From NCBI RefSeq assembly GCF_000189635.1, contig NW_002476088.1:62001-126000 (forward strand): DNA of 64,000 nt, in the 5' to 3' direction. The DNA comes from Tetrahymena thermophila SB210. Its lineage: Eukaryota; Ciliophora; Oligohymenophorea; Hymenostomatida; Tetrahymenidae. Position numbers and translations under genes: made by a program. Positions within the stretch are counted from its first letter, which is position 1. The number at the start of each line of letters is the position of its first letter. Positions 53,529 to 64,000 of this stretch are shown in pieces. The notes under the pieces are model-generated. The model worked only from the letters and a program-made list of their open reading frames with translations, was not told the origin of the DNA and did no database searches.

Positions 53529-54436
53529 ATGGGTTGCGCTTCTATTAAGTCATAGCCTTTAAATAAAAGATATGATAACACTATGATCATTGGCAATAGC
53601 ATTTTGAGTGAAACCTCTACAAAGACAGATGACGAGGAAGAAATTAAAAAGAGAGGCTAATTTACAAAAATAAGTGCAATTAGAGTTTCTCATTCTAAAA
53701 GCAATATAGAGAGCATTTAGTTAGCATATGAATTAGACTGTGGTACGATTATCACAGGTTTCAATCACCATAAACCTGATTTTTCCAAAGAGAAAGAATC
53801 TCCTGAAGAACCCAAAAAGAGCCTGAGTCAAGAGTTAAAGTCAATAAATAGAAAAATTAAAAGCGCTAGCAACCTAACAAAATCGAGTATATCTAGCTCG
53901 AAAGAGTAGCTGAAGAATGAAGTTTTCGAAATTTTGGAAGATGACTATCTTCAAGAAATATCAGGAAGGATAGGTAATGTTTGATACAAAACAAACAAAA
54001 ATAATTCATTTATTTGTATTTGTTTTTATCTTCACATGATTTAAATTTTTAATATTTTAATCAATTAAAAAAGTGTTGTTTCTCTCTCAACCAAAAAAAA
54101 TAATAAAATTCTAACTATTTAATTATTCGATAAGTTTTGCCTGTTAGTAAAAATTTCATTAAAATTTGCTTTATTCTTTTATTATTTATAATATCAGGCA
54201 AGCAAGTAGAACAGCTCACTTTCAAGACATACAGAGGCTAACAAATCACCTTTGGTAATGGCAAGAAAGGTAAAATCTTTTAAGTAAAACTCTCTAATGA
54301 AACATTTGGACCATTCACAACTAACCATGAACTAAACTCTTTTAAAATACCTATATTACCTATACCTTAATCATTTATTTAAGGAAATAACCAAATATTA
54401 AATACAAACACCTACTAAAGACATAGGACTAACTGA
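53529..54436 (+). CDS. Probably acylated small protein with possible jacalin-like C-terminal region
   Basis: Two exons, 53529-53973 and 54198-54436, with a 224-nt intron in phase; 227 aa. The protein starts MGCAS, the pattern for N-myristoylation at Gly2 with palmitoylation at Cys3, so it is probably tethered to a membrane face. The first ~140 residues are Lys/Ser/Glu-rich and likely disordered. At the exon junction comes EISGRIG-KQVEQLTF, then a segment TYRGQQITFGNGKKGKIFQV and ETFGPFTTN. The ISGR.G..VDQL.F pattern followed by a GG..G strand recalls the jacalin-like beta-prism, but only about half a domain's length is present. Coding character and acyl site are well supported; the lectin-fold suggestion is weak. 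Confidence 0.7.
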
Positions 54437-57209
54437 TAAAAAATGCATTTGCATTTATATGAACTATATTTAGAGTTTAATTAAGAATGTTTTCTTGTAT
54501 TAAAGTCAATGATTTAGAAATAAAAAAAATAAATTAGATTAGGCTGACTAAATTATTAAGAAACTATCTATATATGTTAGATAACATACTTTAACCCTTA
54601 ATAATAAGAAATTAATAAATGCAATCTAGTAGTTCATAAAATATTAAAATTTTATTTTACTGATTTAATTAGCTAAACCAAATAAAAAGAGCTTGATTGA
54701 TTATTTTACTAAAAATTCAAAAACTCCATATTAAATTCGAAAATTAACAATAAAAATAAAATTATAATATTTACTAAAAAAAATATAATATAAACTCCAC
54801 ATATAAAATATTAATTAAAATTATATAAAAACTATTTTTACTTATATTTATTTCTACATACTATCACTTATATAAAACTTTAATATAATTCATTTTTTTT
54901 CCTAAACAATTAATTTTTAATAAAAATTTTAAATGGATATTTAAAAGCATATTTAAAATAATAATATGAAAATACTTTAAACTTATAATATAATTTTCAG
55001 AAAATACATTATTAGTTTATAAATAATTATCAAAACTACTTAGAGGAATTTAGAGGAATGACCTTATAAATTTTTTAATTATTTGATTAAATGATAATTT
55101 GAAGCTTATAAAATTCTACATAAAAGGATATTTTTTGAAAGAACTTTTAAATTTTTTATGGAAATATAAATTTAAAAAAAATACAGTAATTAGGTTAATA
55201 ATTTAAAAATTAATATTTTGTTTTAAATTCTTCTTTATTTTTATTTTATTTTTTATTTTAAGCTTTTTATTATTTATTTGTATTTTGATTTTCTTTTTTT
55301 ATGTTTAAATTTTATTTTTATTTATTTCTTTATTTTTTTTTAACATTTTTTATTTAGTTGATTATAAAGTAATCTAATTAATTTCAAGAAGTCTTAATCT
55401 AATTTTTCTGAGCGATGAGAGATGAATTGAAGAGCTAATCTTTTTTATATTAATTAGTTTAATAAAAATTTAAAATAAAGAGAAGCGATTTCTATTTGAT
55501 TTTTTGATGCTACCAATTATCTTAATTTTGATAATTTTTTGGAATGAAAAAATAACAATCTAAATAATTAAGAAATCAAATCAGCTAAAATTTATAAGTG
55601 TGAGAAATTCCAATAGATTTTTTGAGCTGAAATGATTTTTCGCAAAAAACTTAGATTTTGAAAATTTCATTTATTTTTTAAAAACTTATTATTTAGATTG
55701 TTTTTTTTTCTTTTATTTTTTGTAATAATTTAATCAATTTATTTCTTTTTAATTAATTATAATTATTTGCATCATTAATTTCCCTTTTTAAAAAAACCTG
55801 AAGATTTTAAAAGATCAGAAAATTCTTTTTTTAAAATACAAATTTGAAATTAATATAAAAAGGGAAGAAGTTCAAACAACCTTAGAAATATAAAATTAAT
55901 TAATTAAAAAAACAAAAGAAAAACATCACCCAAAATTAAGATGATAAATATAGTCAAGAAAATAGTTTTTAAATCCACCATAATACAGAATCTAATTTGA
56001 AGAAAAATCTTTGTTTCTTTACGCTCAAATCGCAGCAGCGTTTAGCCTCTTACGAGGCAAAGAAATAATTATTCTATTCAATTTGATTCAGTTTATTTTA
56101 ATATTCTTTGTGATTAATATTTAAGCTAGTTTTATTAATCCTATAAGATACGATTACCACCCATTAAACATACTTTTCTATGACTTAAAATATCTTAATT
56201 TAATAGCATGTCCTTGAGACATGAGGAATTTCAAAATCACTAAAAACACCAAAAATTTAAAATTTTAATGAATGAATCAACTTAATTTCTCTTAGACATA
56301 TTTTATTTATTTTGAATTAGAGACTATTTCCTTAGATATGCTGATATTTTTTAAAAAATAAAATTTTCTTAGATATTAATAAAAGCTAAATAAATAAAAA
56401 TTTATTAAAAATAAAAAATAATAAAATTATGAATTAATTAAAAAATAAATAATAACAACAAATAATTAAATAAATAAAAAAAGAAATAAAAAGTAAAAAA
56501 TAAAAAATAAAATAAATTAAAATAAAATAAAGAAAATAAAATATAAGTTTTAAATTGTGATTAATTTTTCAGACTTTAGATTTATCTTTTGTAAAATTTA
56601 AGAAAAATTGGGTTTTTTGATTGATAATTTTGAATACATTTAATATTAAATATTTATTTCTTTAATTACTTATCTTATTTTCTTAAAATCATTTTGTTAA
56701 TTAAAAATATTAATAAAATAACTTTTGTTAATTTACATATTTTAATAAATTTTATTTTCCTATTTTTGGTCTTCTAATTTCTTTACTTTTATTAAATAAT
56801 AATTTGCAATATTTTTAATGTATAATTTAATGATGATGATATCTTCTTTTTACAATTTTATTTCATATTTTGATATGAATTTTATTAACCAAATTATATT
56901 AAAAAAATAAAAGTATTAAGTAGTTGTAATAGATTATTTTACTATTTATTATTAGGATTTATAGAATTTAATATTAAAAGATAAGTTGCTAATATAAATA
57001 CTTAAATGTACATTAAATTTATTAAATCTTTTATTTTAAACATTTTTTTAATATAATTTTCAAAGTTCTGTTATGTATGAGTTTATTTTTTTTTTATTTA
57101 TTTTATATAATCTCTAAGAATAAGTTAAAAATGATGTATTATAATAAGAAATTATTAATCAAGCAACAACTATGGCTTCAAATTAAACATTCTAAAATTT
57201 TATTTTTTT
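54437..57209. other. Intergenic, about 2.8 kb, with strand-asymmetric A/T runs and hairpins
   Basis: Lies between convergent genes (MGCAS gene plus, Q/N-rich gene minus). A T-rich, nearly pyrimidine-only stretch covers ~55200-55380 and an A-rich counterpart covers ~56370-56550, so the two face each other across about 1 kb. Between them, near 56020-56225, lies a cluster of short GC-containing hairpins. No open frame is credible here. Confidence 0.6.
56021..56223. other. Possible structured RNA: hairpin cluster
   Basis: Three perfect small hairpins stand out in AT-rich DNA. ACGCT/AGCGT is at 56021-56041. GCCTC-TTAC-GAGGC is at 56045-56058 (on the minus strand its loop is GTAA, a GNRA-type tetraloop). 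CATGTC/GACATG with a 5-nt loop is at 56207-56223. Their GC content contrasts with the surroundings. No snRNA, tRNA, SRP or telomerase RNA signature was recognised, so it may be a non-coding RNA or chance. Confidence 0.2.
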
Positions 57210-59618
57210 TCATTCATTTTATGAAAAAATAGTATCTGGAATATTTTGATATGACTAAATATTAGAATTTGTACAGCTTTTAAAGGCTTTTTCAATTTGA
57301 ATTTAAGCCGATGCATTGTATAAGTTGTTAGAATTCATTGAGGATGATGAGGGATTGTTTGAATTTTGGTTGATTGTTCTGATGTTAAACTTTCCATTTT
57401 TTTATAAGCATTTCAAATTTATTGAATTTTTCAAATTATTATTTTTAGATCTTTCTCTACTAGAGTTTCTAGGCTTGTTGTTTTTATTACTGTATCTTGT
57501 ACTTGCAAATTAAGCTTCTACATTTTATGTCATCTATTCAGGATTATTCAAACTATTTAATCCAATTAAATTGTTACAAACTTACTATTTTAATGATAAC
57601 TAATTTTTAATGCTACTTAAATCTTAAGATAGATTTTTTTTATGTTAAAACTTTTATGTGAATTGATTAATTATGCTATTGTTGTTATTTGTGTCATTTT
57701 ATGAATTTTAAGCTAGAGAACTTAAAAAAGAATTTTTTTAGGTATTTTATGACTTATTTGTCATATTAAATATATATTTTGTAGTTTTTAAATTTAGATT
57801 GTTATGGCTGGATAAAGAACTGCTTGCTGCTTCTTGTAAAGAAATTTTTCTATTCATTATACAGTTTTCTTTATTAATGGCGTTGGAGCCTTTATAATTT
57901 AATTTGAACATATCTTCGTTCAAGATACCTTGGTTAAAAGACTTTTTAGATAATGGCTGTGTATTTTAAAGAGATTTCGATCCTTCCCCTAATGTATTTA
58001 TACTTAGATTAGTGTTGTTACATAACTAAAATAGCTACTAGTTATTACTGCTTGCGTTATTTTAATTTATTTCTTCAGCTTATTCAATTAGGTAATTGTT
58101 TTAATGCTGAGATTATTGGGATTTGCTAGATATTTTTACAATTTTTCTTTTTGAATTACCTTTTTGAATTTATTTTTTTTGATTTAAAGAACTATTGTTG
58201 TTATATGATGTATATGATTACTAAAAAGCTTTATTTTACAGTGCTTAGTTATTATTTTTAGTTGAGTTTTGACCAATTTAGTTTAATGCATTTTAGAAGA
58301 AAGAGGTCTAAGTTGAAGATAAATGATTATTACTTCCAGAGTGGTTGGTCATTGATGATGTGTTTGTTTATAAATTTATATATGAAATATTAGATTTAGA
58401 TCTTTGATGATGATGTAAATTATAGTTTTCATTAACAAAATTTGAACTGCTGTTATTATTTCCCATTTTAGATGCATTTCCTTACTAGCCATAAATGTCT
58501 GTATTATAGTAATTATCTTTATCCTAATTTATTGTTATAGTTTAATGAGTTTCAATATATTTTATATTAACAGAGTTTTCTTTTTTGCTCTTCTCTTCAT
58601 CACCCATCTTGCTATTTGTTTCTTATTAAGTTTAAATATTTTTAGAATTAGGAGATGAAACAAATATTGAGAGATTTCTTTTTTTAGCAATTTTTTAACC
58701 TACTGAAGGTAGGGTGCTTACATTTTAGCTCACTTTTGACATTTGAGTAGGGGAATTTACTGATTATTATTGTTATTTAGGTTATTCTACCTTTTTTATT
58801 TGATCTATTTTTTCAGTTTAATTAGGTATGTTTTAAGTTATTTTCTAGGGTTTTAGACATTCAATATTTTACTATTAACCTACTTAATTTACAGTATTTA
58901 CTTGCTCTGCAAAATAGGCATCTCTTTCAGCTCTAGTGTTAAAAATGGGTTTGTTAGTTAAATTATTTACAGGTTTATTAACTGAACATTTTATTTATTC
59001 CTAATGAGACTCTTTCTCAATTTAATTATGATATGTCTAGTTTTCAGTTTATTTACATTGTTCTTGTGTTTTCAATTTTTACTGCTATTATTAGCGCTAC
59101 TTTTCTTATAGGGCTATGGCTTCGAACATGAAAATAAGAGATTTTTGAGCTTAAACCTCCTTGGGCTTAGGAATTTACTTATCAAATTTAACTTCAAATA
59201 GTTGTGAAAAGTTATCAAATATAAAATCGCTATCTAATTAGAATTTTAGACTAGAAGATTGTGTTGGAATCGTTGAATAGGTTGATTATTCGAAGTGAAG
59301 AGAAGATCTGTGACCTCTAATAGCACCTGTACTTTGCTAGTAGTCGTTACCTATTCTACTTGAACTGGGAGAGTCAGCTGAACTATTCTTTAAATAAATG
59401 TTAAATTACAATTATGATATTGTATAAGTGTTATTTGAACAAATATGAAATATCTGTTTCTTTTTATTAATGATGTAAAGATTTTCTTAACATTAATTTT
59501 GATAATTTAGTAAAAGAGATGAATAATAACTTACCATATTGTCATCTTATCGGCTGTTACATGTAGTCTGTTAGCTTGATATATTACAAGTATTCTTAAT
59601 GATTTGTAGGCTCATCAT
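57210..59618 (-). CDS. Gln/Asn/Ser-rich low-complexity protein, 753 aa
   Basis: Two exons, 59535-59618 (28 codons, MMSLQIIKNTCNISS..) and 57210-59387, separated by a 147-nt intron with a GTAAGT donor; phase 0 on both sides, ending at TGA 57210-57212. The protein is hydrophilic, with long Gln and Asn stretches and many Ser. A more ordered island lies near the N-terminus (DFIFDNFSQLFEVKFD, SLIFMFEAIALQEKQ), and a second short one reads FNTRAERDAYFAEQVNTV. No catalytic, membrane or nucleic-acid-binding domain is recognised. It is convergent with the MGCAS gene and divergent from the EF-G2 gene. Function unknown. Confidence 0.72.
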
Positions 59619-60709
59619 ATGCTTAATGGGGTGATGAGATTTAAAGTATCTGTTTATCTTTTATTTATTTATTTAATTTGTTAATGAAATACTCTCAAAT
59701 CAGTAAGGGATTAATCAAATTTTGTAAATTAATTAAATTTCATACGCTTTTAACAATCAAATTTATTGAACATGAAAAAAGAAAGGAATTAACAACCAGA
59801 TTTAGTATAAAAAACATCTTAAATTTTCATAGTAATTATTATTTTTAAAATTTCGCTGATTATTTACTAAAAATTATTCATTTTCAAATGAACACCAATA
59901 TATTTTTATTATTATCATTAAATGTATTTTTGTATTTTGTTTTCTATATCTTGTAAATAAATAGTTTTTATTTTTAAATACTTTGATGCTGCCATTTAAA
60001 TCAATCAATCAATTAAAATATCTTATTAATTTCAATTTATTAGTTTATCTACTATTCTAACAGCTATAAGTAATTGAATGGTTGAATTATTATTTTAATT
60101 TGTTATTTTATATCTTTCTTTCTTTACTTTCAATTATTTTAAATTTTTACATGAAGAAATTTTATTTTTCTTTTCAACTCAATTTATCTTTTAGCTTTCT
60201 TTATTATCTCATCAATTTAAAAAAACTTATAAGTTAATTTACCAAATATTTAAAATAGATTCGTAAGTTAATTTATTATCCTTCTTTCTATAAAGTCATC
60301 CAATTCTAATATTTTTTTCTTCTATAAATTAAATTTATCTCCTGTAACCCATATTCAAATAAAATAATTTTTTAATTTTTAAAAACTTTTTAATCAATAA
60401 TTTTATTTAATATTAAAATGAATAAATAAATACATATTTTTCTTTTTTTTAAAAATTCCAACAGAATTATCGATGAAGATATTAGAATAAACAAATTTAT
60501 TTAGTTTTTTATTTATTTATTAAATTTTAAATTATTTTATTTTATGAAAGCAAAAAAAATAAAATTAATTATGTTAAGAAAAATAAATTAAAAAGAAAGT
60601 CAAAAATAAAATTTTTATTTTATTTAAAAAAATAATCTATTTTAGGAATATCTTAAATTTTAACCTTAGATTAAATTTTAAAAAAGCAAAAATATCAATT
60701 TTATTAAAA
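59619..60709. other. Intergenic, divergent promoter region
   Basis: About 1.1 kb between the Q/N-rich gene (minus) and the EF-G2 gene (plus). AT-rich; no element recognised. Confidence 0.6.
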
Positions 60710-63700
60710 ATGATACGCCAAATTTATTAAAAATCAATAAAGTTATAAAATAGTTTATATAAGCAATCCTTTTTTAATGGATAAAAGCCTGAAAAATGTT
60801 TTTCAAATAACATTAAAGATCGTATCAAGAAAGAAAGAATGGAAAGGCTTAAAAGGGAAAGCATTTATTTCCCTACAGGAACATCTAATGATTTAGAAAA
60901 AATACGTAACATAGGTATTATAGCTCATATAGATGCAGGAAAAACAACAACAACTGAAAGAATGCTTTATTACGCAGGAGCACTAGTAGAGCCTGGAGGT
61001 AATATTTATATGTCTATAAGAATATAGAATTAATTTTAAAATAAATTTTGTGCTACTTACTTATTTTAACATTTAAGCTAATTAGTAGAGAATAAACATG
61101 AAAATTCTAAGCTTTAAAAATTTCAGATATTAGCTTTTTAAAAAAATATATTATAAAAATTATAGAGGTTCATGATGGTAACACTGTGATGGATTATTTA
61201 TAATAGGAAAGAGATAGAGGTATTACTATACGTGCAGCTGCTATTTCATTTAATTGGAATAATTATTAATTTAATCTTATTGATACTCCTGGTCATATTG
61301 ATTTTACAGGAGAGGTAATAGGTTTAAATTTATCTTGAATAAAATAGATACAAGCTAAATAATTTATACTTTTACTAAAATAATCAAATAGGTTGAACGT
61401 TCACTTAGGGTTCTTGATGGAGCAGTCGCTATTTTTGATGGTGTTTCAGGTGTTTAGGTATTCATTTATATAACTTTAAGTGATAAATTTAAGTCATAGA
61501 AATTTCTCTTTTATATTTAAATGAAACTAGACTTAGAGTGAAATGGTGTGGTTGCAATCAAATAAATTTAATATTCCTCGTTTAGCATTCATAAACAAAA
61601 TGGATAGAAATGGCTCTAATTTAGACTCAACATTATAATCTATCTAAGACAGGCTAAATATTGACCCACTTATTTTGTAAGTACCTATTGGAGATAGCGA
61701 TTAATTTAAGGGTGTTGTTGATCTCATACATATGAAAGTAAATTAAAAATTAATGTTTATAATGAGCTATAATTTAATTTTTTACTTAATAAGAAAATTA
61801 TTTGGTTAGATTAAATGGGAAATACTGTGGACATTTCACCAATATCTAAAAGTGATATGAAGCTTTATGATTAGGCACATATTTATAGAGAAAAGTTGTT
61901 AGAAACTATTTCTTTATATGACGAAGAGCTAGGAGAAAGAATTCTAGAAAACCAAGAAAGTGTAAATGAATAAGAACTTGAAATGAGTATAAAGAAGATT
62001 TTGCAAAAATATCCTAAGGATACTAGTGCTGTATTATTGGGATCCTCATTAAAGAATAAGGGCATATAACCTCTCATGGATTCAATCATTAAATATTTAC
62101 CCTCTCCTGTGGAAAAAACCCCAGTTTTCAATATTGATAATCCTTCTTAGATTAGAAAGCCCTTACCAAATGAGAAGTTAAGTGCTTATGTATACAAAGT
62201 TATAAATGATGTTTAAAAAGGCCCTCTCACCTACGTTAGAGGTAATTTTAGTTTCGAGAAAAATAATTAATGAATACATATAATAATTTATAAGTATATT
62301 CTGGTACTTTGTAAAACCGTCAAGGATTATAAATATCTGAAAGTTCAATATAAGAAAAGCCTCAACAATTATGGAGAGTTAGAGCTGATAACTATGTTTA
62401 AATAAATGAAATAGCTGCAGGAGATATTGCTGCTATTTCTGGCTTAAAGTAAATAACCATATTTTAAATTAAATAAATATTTCCTTTCATTAATATATAT
62501 TTACTCATAATTTATTAGATACACAAAGAGTGGTGATACTTTAGTAGATAGTAAGGATAATGAAAGATTTATATTGGAGTAATTATAAATGCCTTAACCT
62601 GTATTTATGGCTAGTTTGGAGTATAACTCATTAAAAGATAAGCCTTTAATAGATTAAGCTCTTTAAGTCATTTGTAGAGAAGATAATTCCTTGTTAGTAA
62701 AAGACGATAACGAAACAGGATAAATTATTGTTTAAGGATTAGGAGAGTTACATTTAGAAGTAACATTTTTATCATTTTTAAATTTTTGGTATAAGTATTT
62801 TAAAATAATATTTTAATATTAAGATATTAAGAGATAGATTAGAAACTGAGTTTAATTTACCTACAAAATTGGGAAAAATGAGAGTTACTTATAGAGAAAG
62901 TATATCTGAACCTTACGAGATAACGTAAATAAACAAAAATCAAATATATTGATGGAATTAATTTATTATTTGAACATGAAAAAAGCTACACATTTGAAAA
63001 AATGATGAAAGGAAAACCTGCATACTTTGAACTAAATCTTAAAGTGGAACCAATTGAAGTGGAAGATGCTCAAACAATGAAGGACTCTTAAAAAGTAAAG
63101 GACAAGTTAAATAAGCAAGAAGAATTTTTAAAAGAGCACAATAACCAAATAATATTTGGATTCAAGCGTGATCCTGAATTTGATGGATTTTATAGAGAAT
63201 TTAAGAAAAGAATTTAATAAAAGCAAAGTAATAAAAAAGGAGGTAATTTAGACTTAGAAATATTAAAATAAATTTTCTGATTGTTTTAATAATAATTCAA
63301 AAGAGAGGGATATTGAAGAGACTGTTGAGGTTCAAAAGGAAGAGTCTAAAACATTTACAGAAATTTAACTTGAAAAGCTTAGATTTATTAAGAATCCTGA
63401 GAAACTAACTGAAGTAGATAAATTATAAGATGATTTTGGTGAAGAAATATTATATAGCTTATCAGGTATTGATTTCGACTTATTCTATGCTTTAGAATAA
63501 ACAATATATAACGGATTACAAAGTGGATCTATTTTAGGTTATCCCTTAATTAATTGTAGAGTAACTATTCTAGGTAATTTATAAAACTAACTTATTAATT
63601 CTATTCTAATAATATTATTAATTCATTAAAAGGTGGTAAATTCTCGTTAAAAAGAACAACTGAAGTTGTTGTTCAAATGTGTACTGGTGAATTAATGTAG

Positions 63701-64000
63701 GAATTAATTGAAAACAGCTCTCCTCAGCTTTTAGAACCTGTTATGGATGTAGAAATCTCAACTCCAACAGTAATATATTAAATTTAAAAAAATTAAAAAA
63801 ATTTTTTTAGCTAAAATATGTGTTATATTTTTTATAAATTCCCCCCTTTATAGAATTTAAATTTTATTTAATTGCTTTTTAATCAATTTAAGGAATTTTC
63901 GAGAGAGATTATTAACGATATCAGTTCCAACAAAAGAGGTAGAATTGGAGAGATGGTGGAAGAAAAAAGTAGATTTGGATCTATGTCTCCCAATAGAACA
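60710..64000 (+). CDS. GFM2: Mitochondrial elongation factor G2 / ribosome-recycling GTPase (3' end off the window)
   Basis: Twelve exons in view: 60710-60998, 61166-61314, 61392-61457, 61531-61737, 61794-62241, 62295-62448, 62519-62759, 62824-62924, 62986-63242, 63304-63573, 63633-63769, 63893-64000+. Every junction keeps phase. The N-terminus (MIRQIYQKSIKLQNSLYKQS) is a mitochondrial presequence. GTPase motifs: AHIDAGKT (72-79), [21 protein letters not shown] and the [12 protein letters not shown] box. I assign EF-G2 rather than EF-G1 because of the KNKGIQPLMD..YLPSP segment, [16 protein letters not shown] and [15 protein letters not shown]2 splits mitochondrial ribosomes together with RRF after termination and does not translocate. 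Domain IV carries an extra charged segment of roughly 90-100 residues. The frame is still open at 64000, in the domain V region. Confidence 0.88.

Overview
The window looks like macronuclear DNA of an oligohymenophorean ciliate, most likely Tetrahymena or a close relative. It is extremely AT-rich. Long reading frames are interrupted only by TAA and TAG, which fall where glutamine is expected, and they end at TGA. There are many short AT-rich GT..AG introns (46-226 nt). Read with the standard code almost nothing is open; read with TAA/TAG = Gln, 16 protein genes appear on both strands, separated by 0.2-3.5 kb of very AT-rich DNA with no recognisable gene. Exon borders were placed by hand from GT/AG sites and frame phase.

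Left part (1-26 kb): a PB1-domain protein (minus, runs off the left edge), an N/Q-rich RING-H2 protein, a 1.65-kaa multi-pass surface protein with a signal peptide and a long Q/N/S-rich tail, a 1032-aa Q/N/S-rich protein whose 3' end lies in a ~219-bp tandem duplication, an uncharacterised 791-aa cytoskeletal-type protein, and a 9-exon, 1188-aa coiled-coil protein.

Middle (29-42 kb): an EGF-like/transmembrane/RING-H2 ubiquitin ligase, a small secreted cysteine protein, a small mitochondrial-type single-span protein, a 7-exon N/S/Q-rich protein, and a second EGF/TM/RING-H2 gene that carries an in-frame TGA inside its EGF motif.

Right part (42-64 kb): a cAMP-dependent protein kinase catalytic subunit homologue, a CSC1/OSCA/TMEM63-type channel, a choline-transporter-like (SLC44) protein, a probably myristoylated small protein with a possible jacalin-like region, another Q/N-rich protein, and a mitochondrial EF-G2 (GFM2) gene with 12 exons visible, cut by the right edge.

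No operons, CRISPR arrays, insertion sequences, tRNA or rRNA genes were seen. The genes are independent eukaryotic units. Common themes are membrane-anchored ubiquitin ligation, signalling and transport at membranes, and low-complexity Gln/Asn-rich proteins. The most unusual observations are the TGA in the second EGF/RING gene, the tandem duplication over a stop codon, and a small hairpin cluster in a gene-free region near 56.0 kb.
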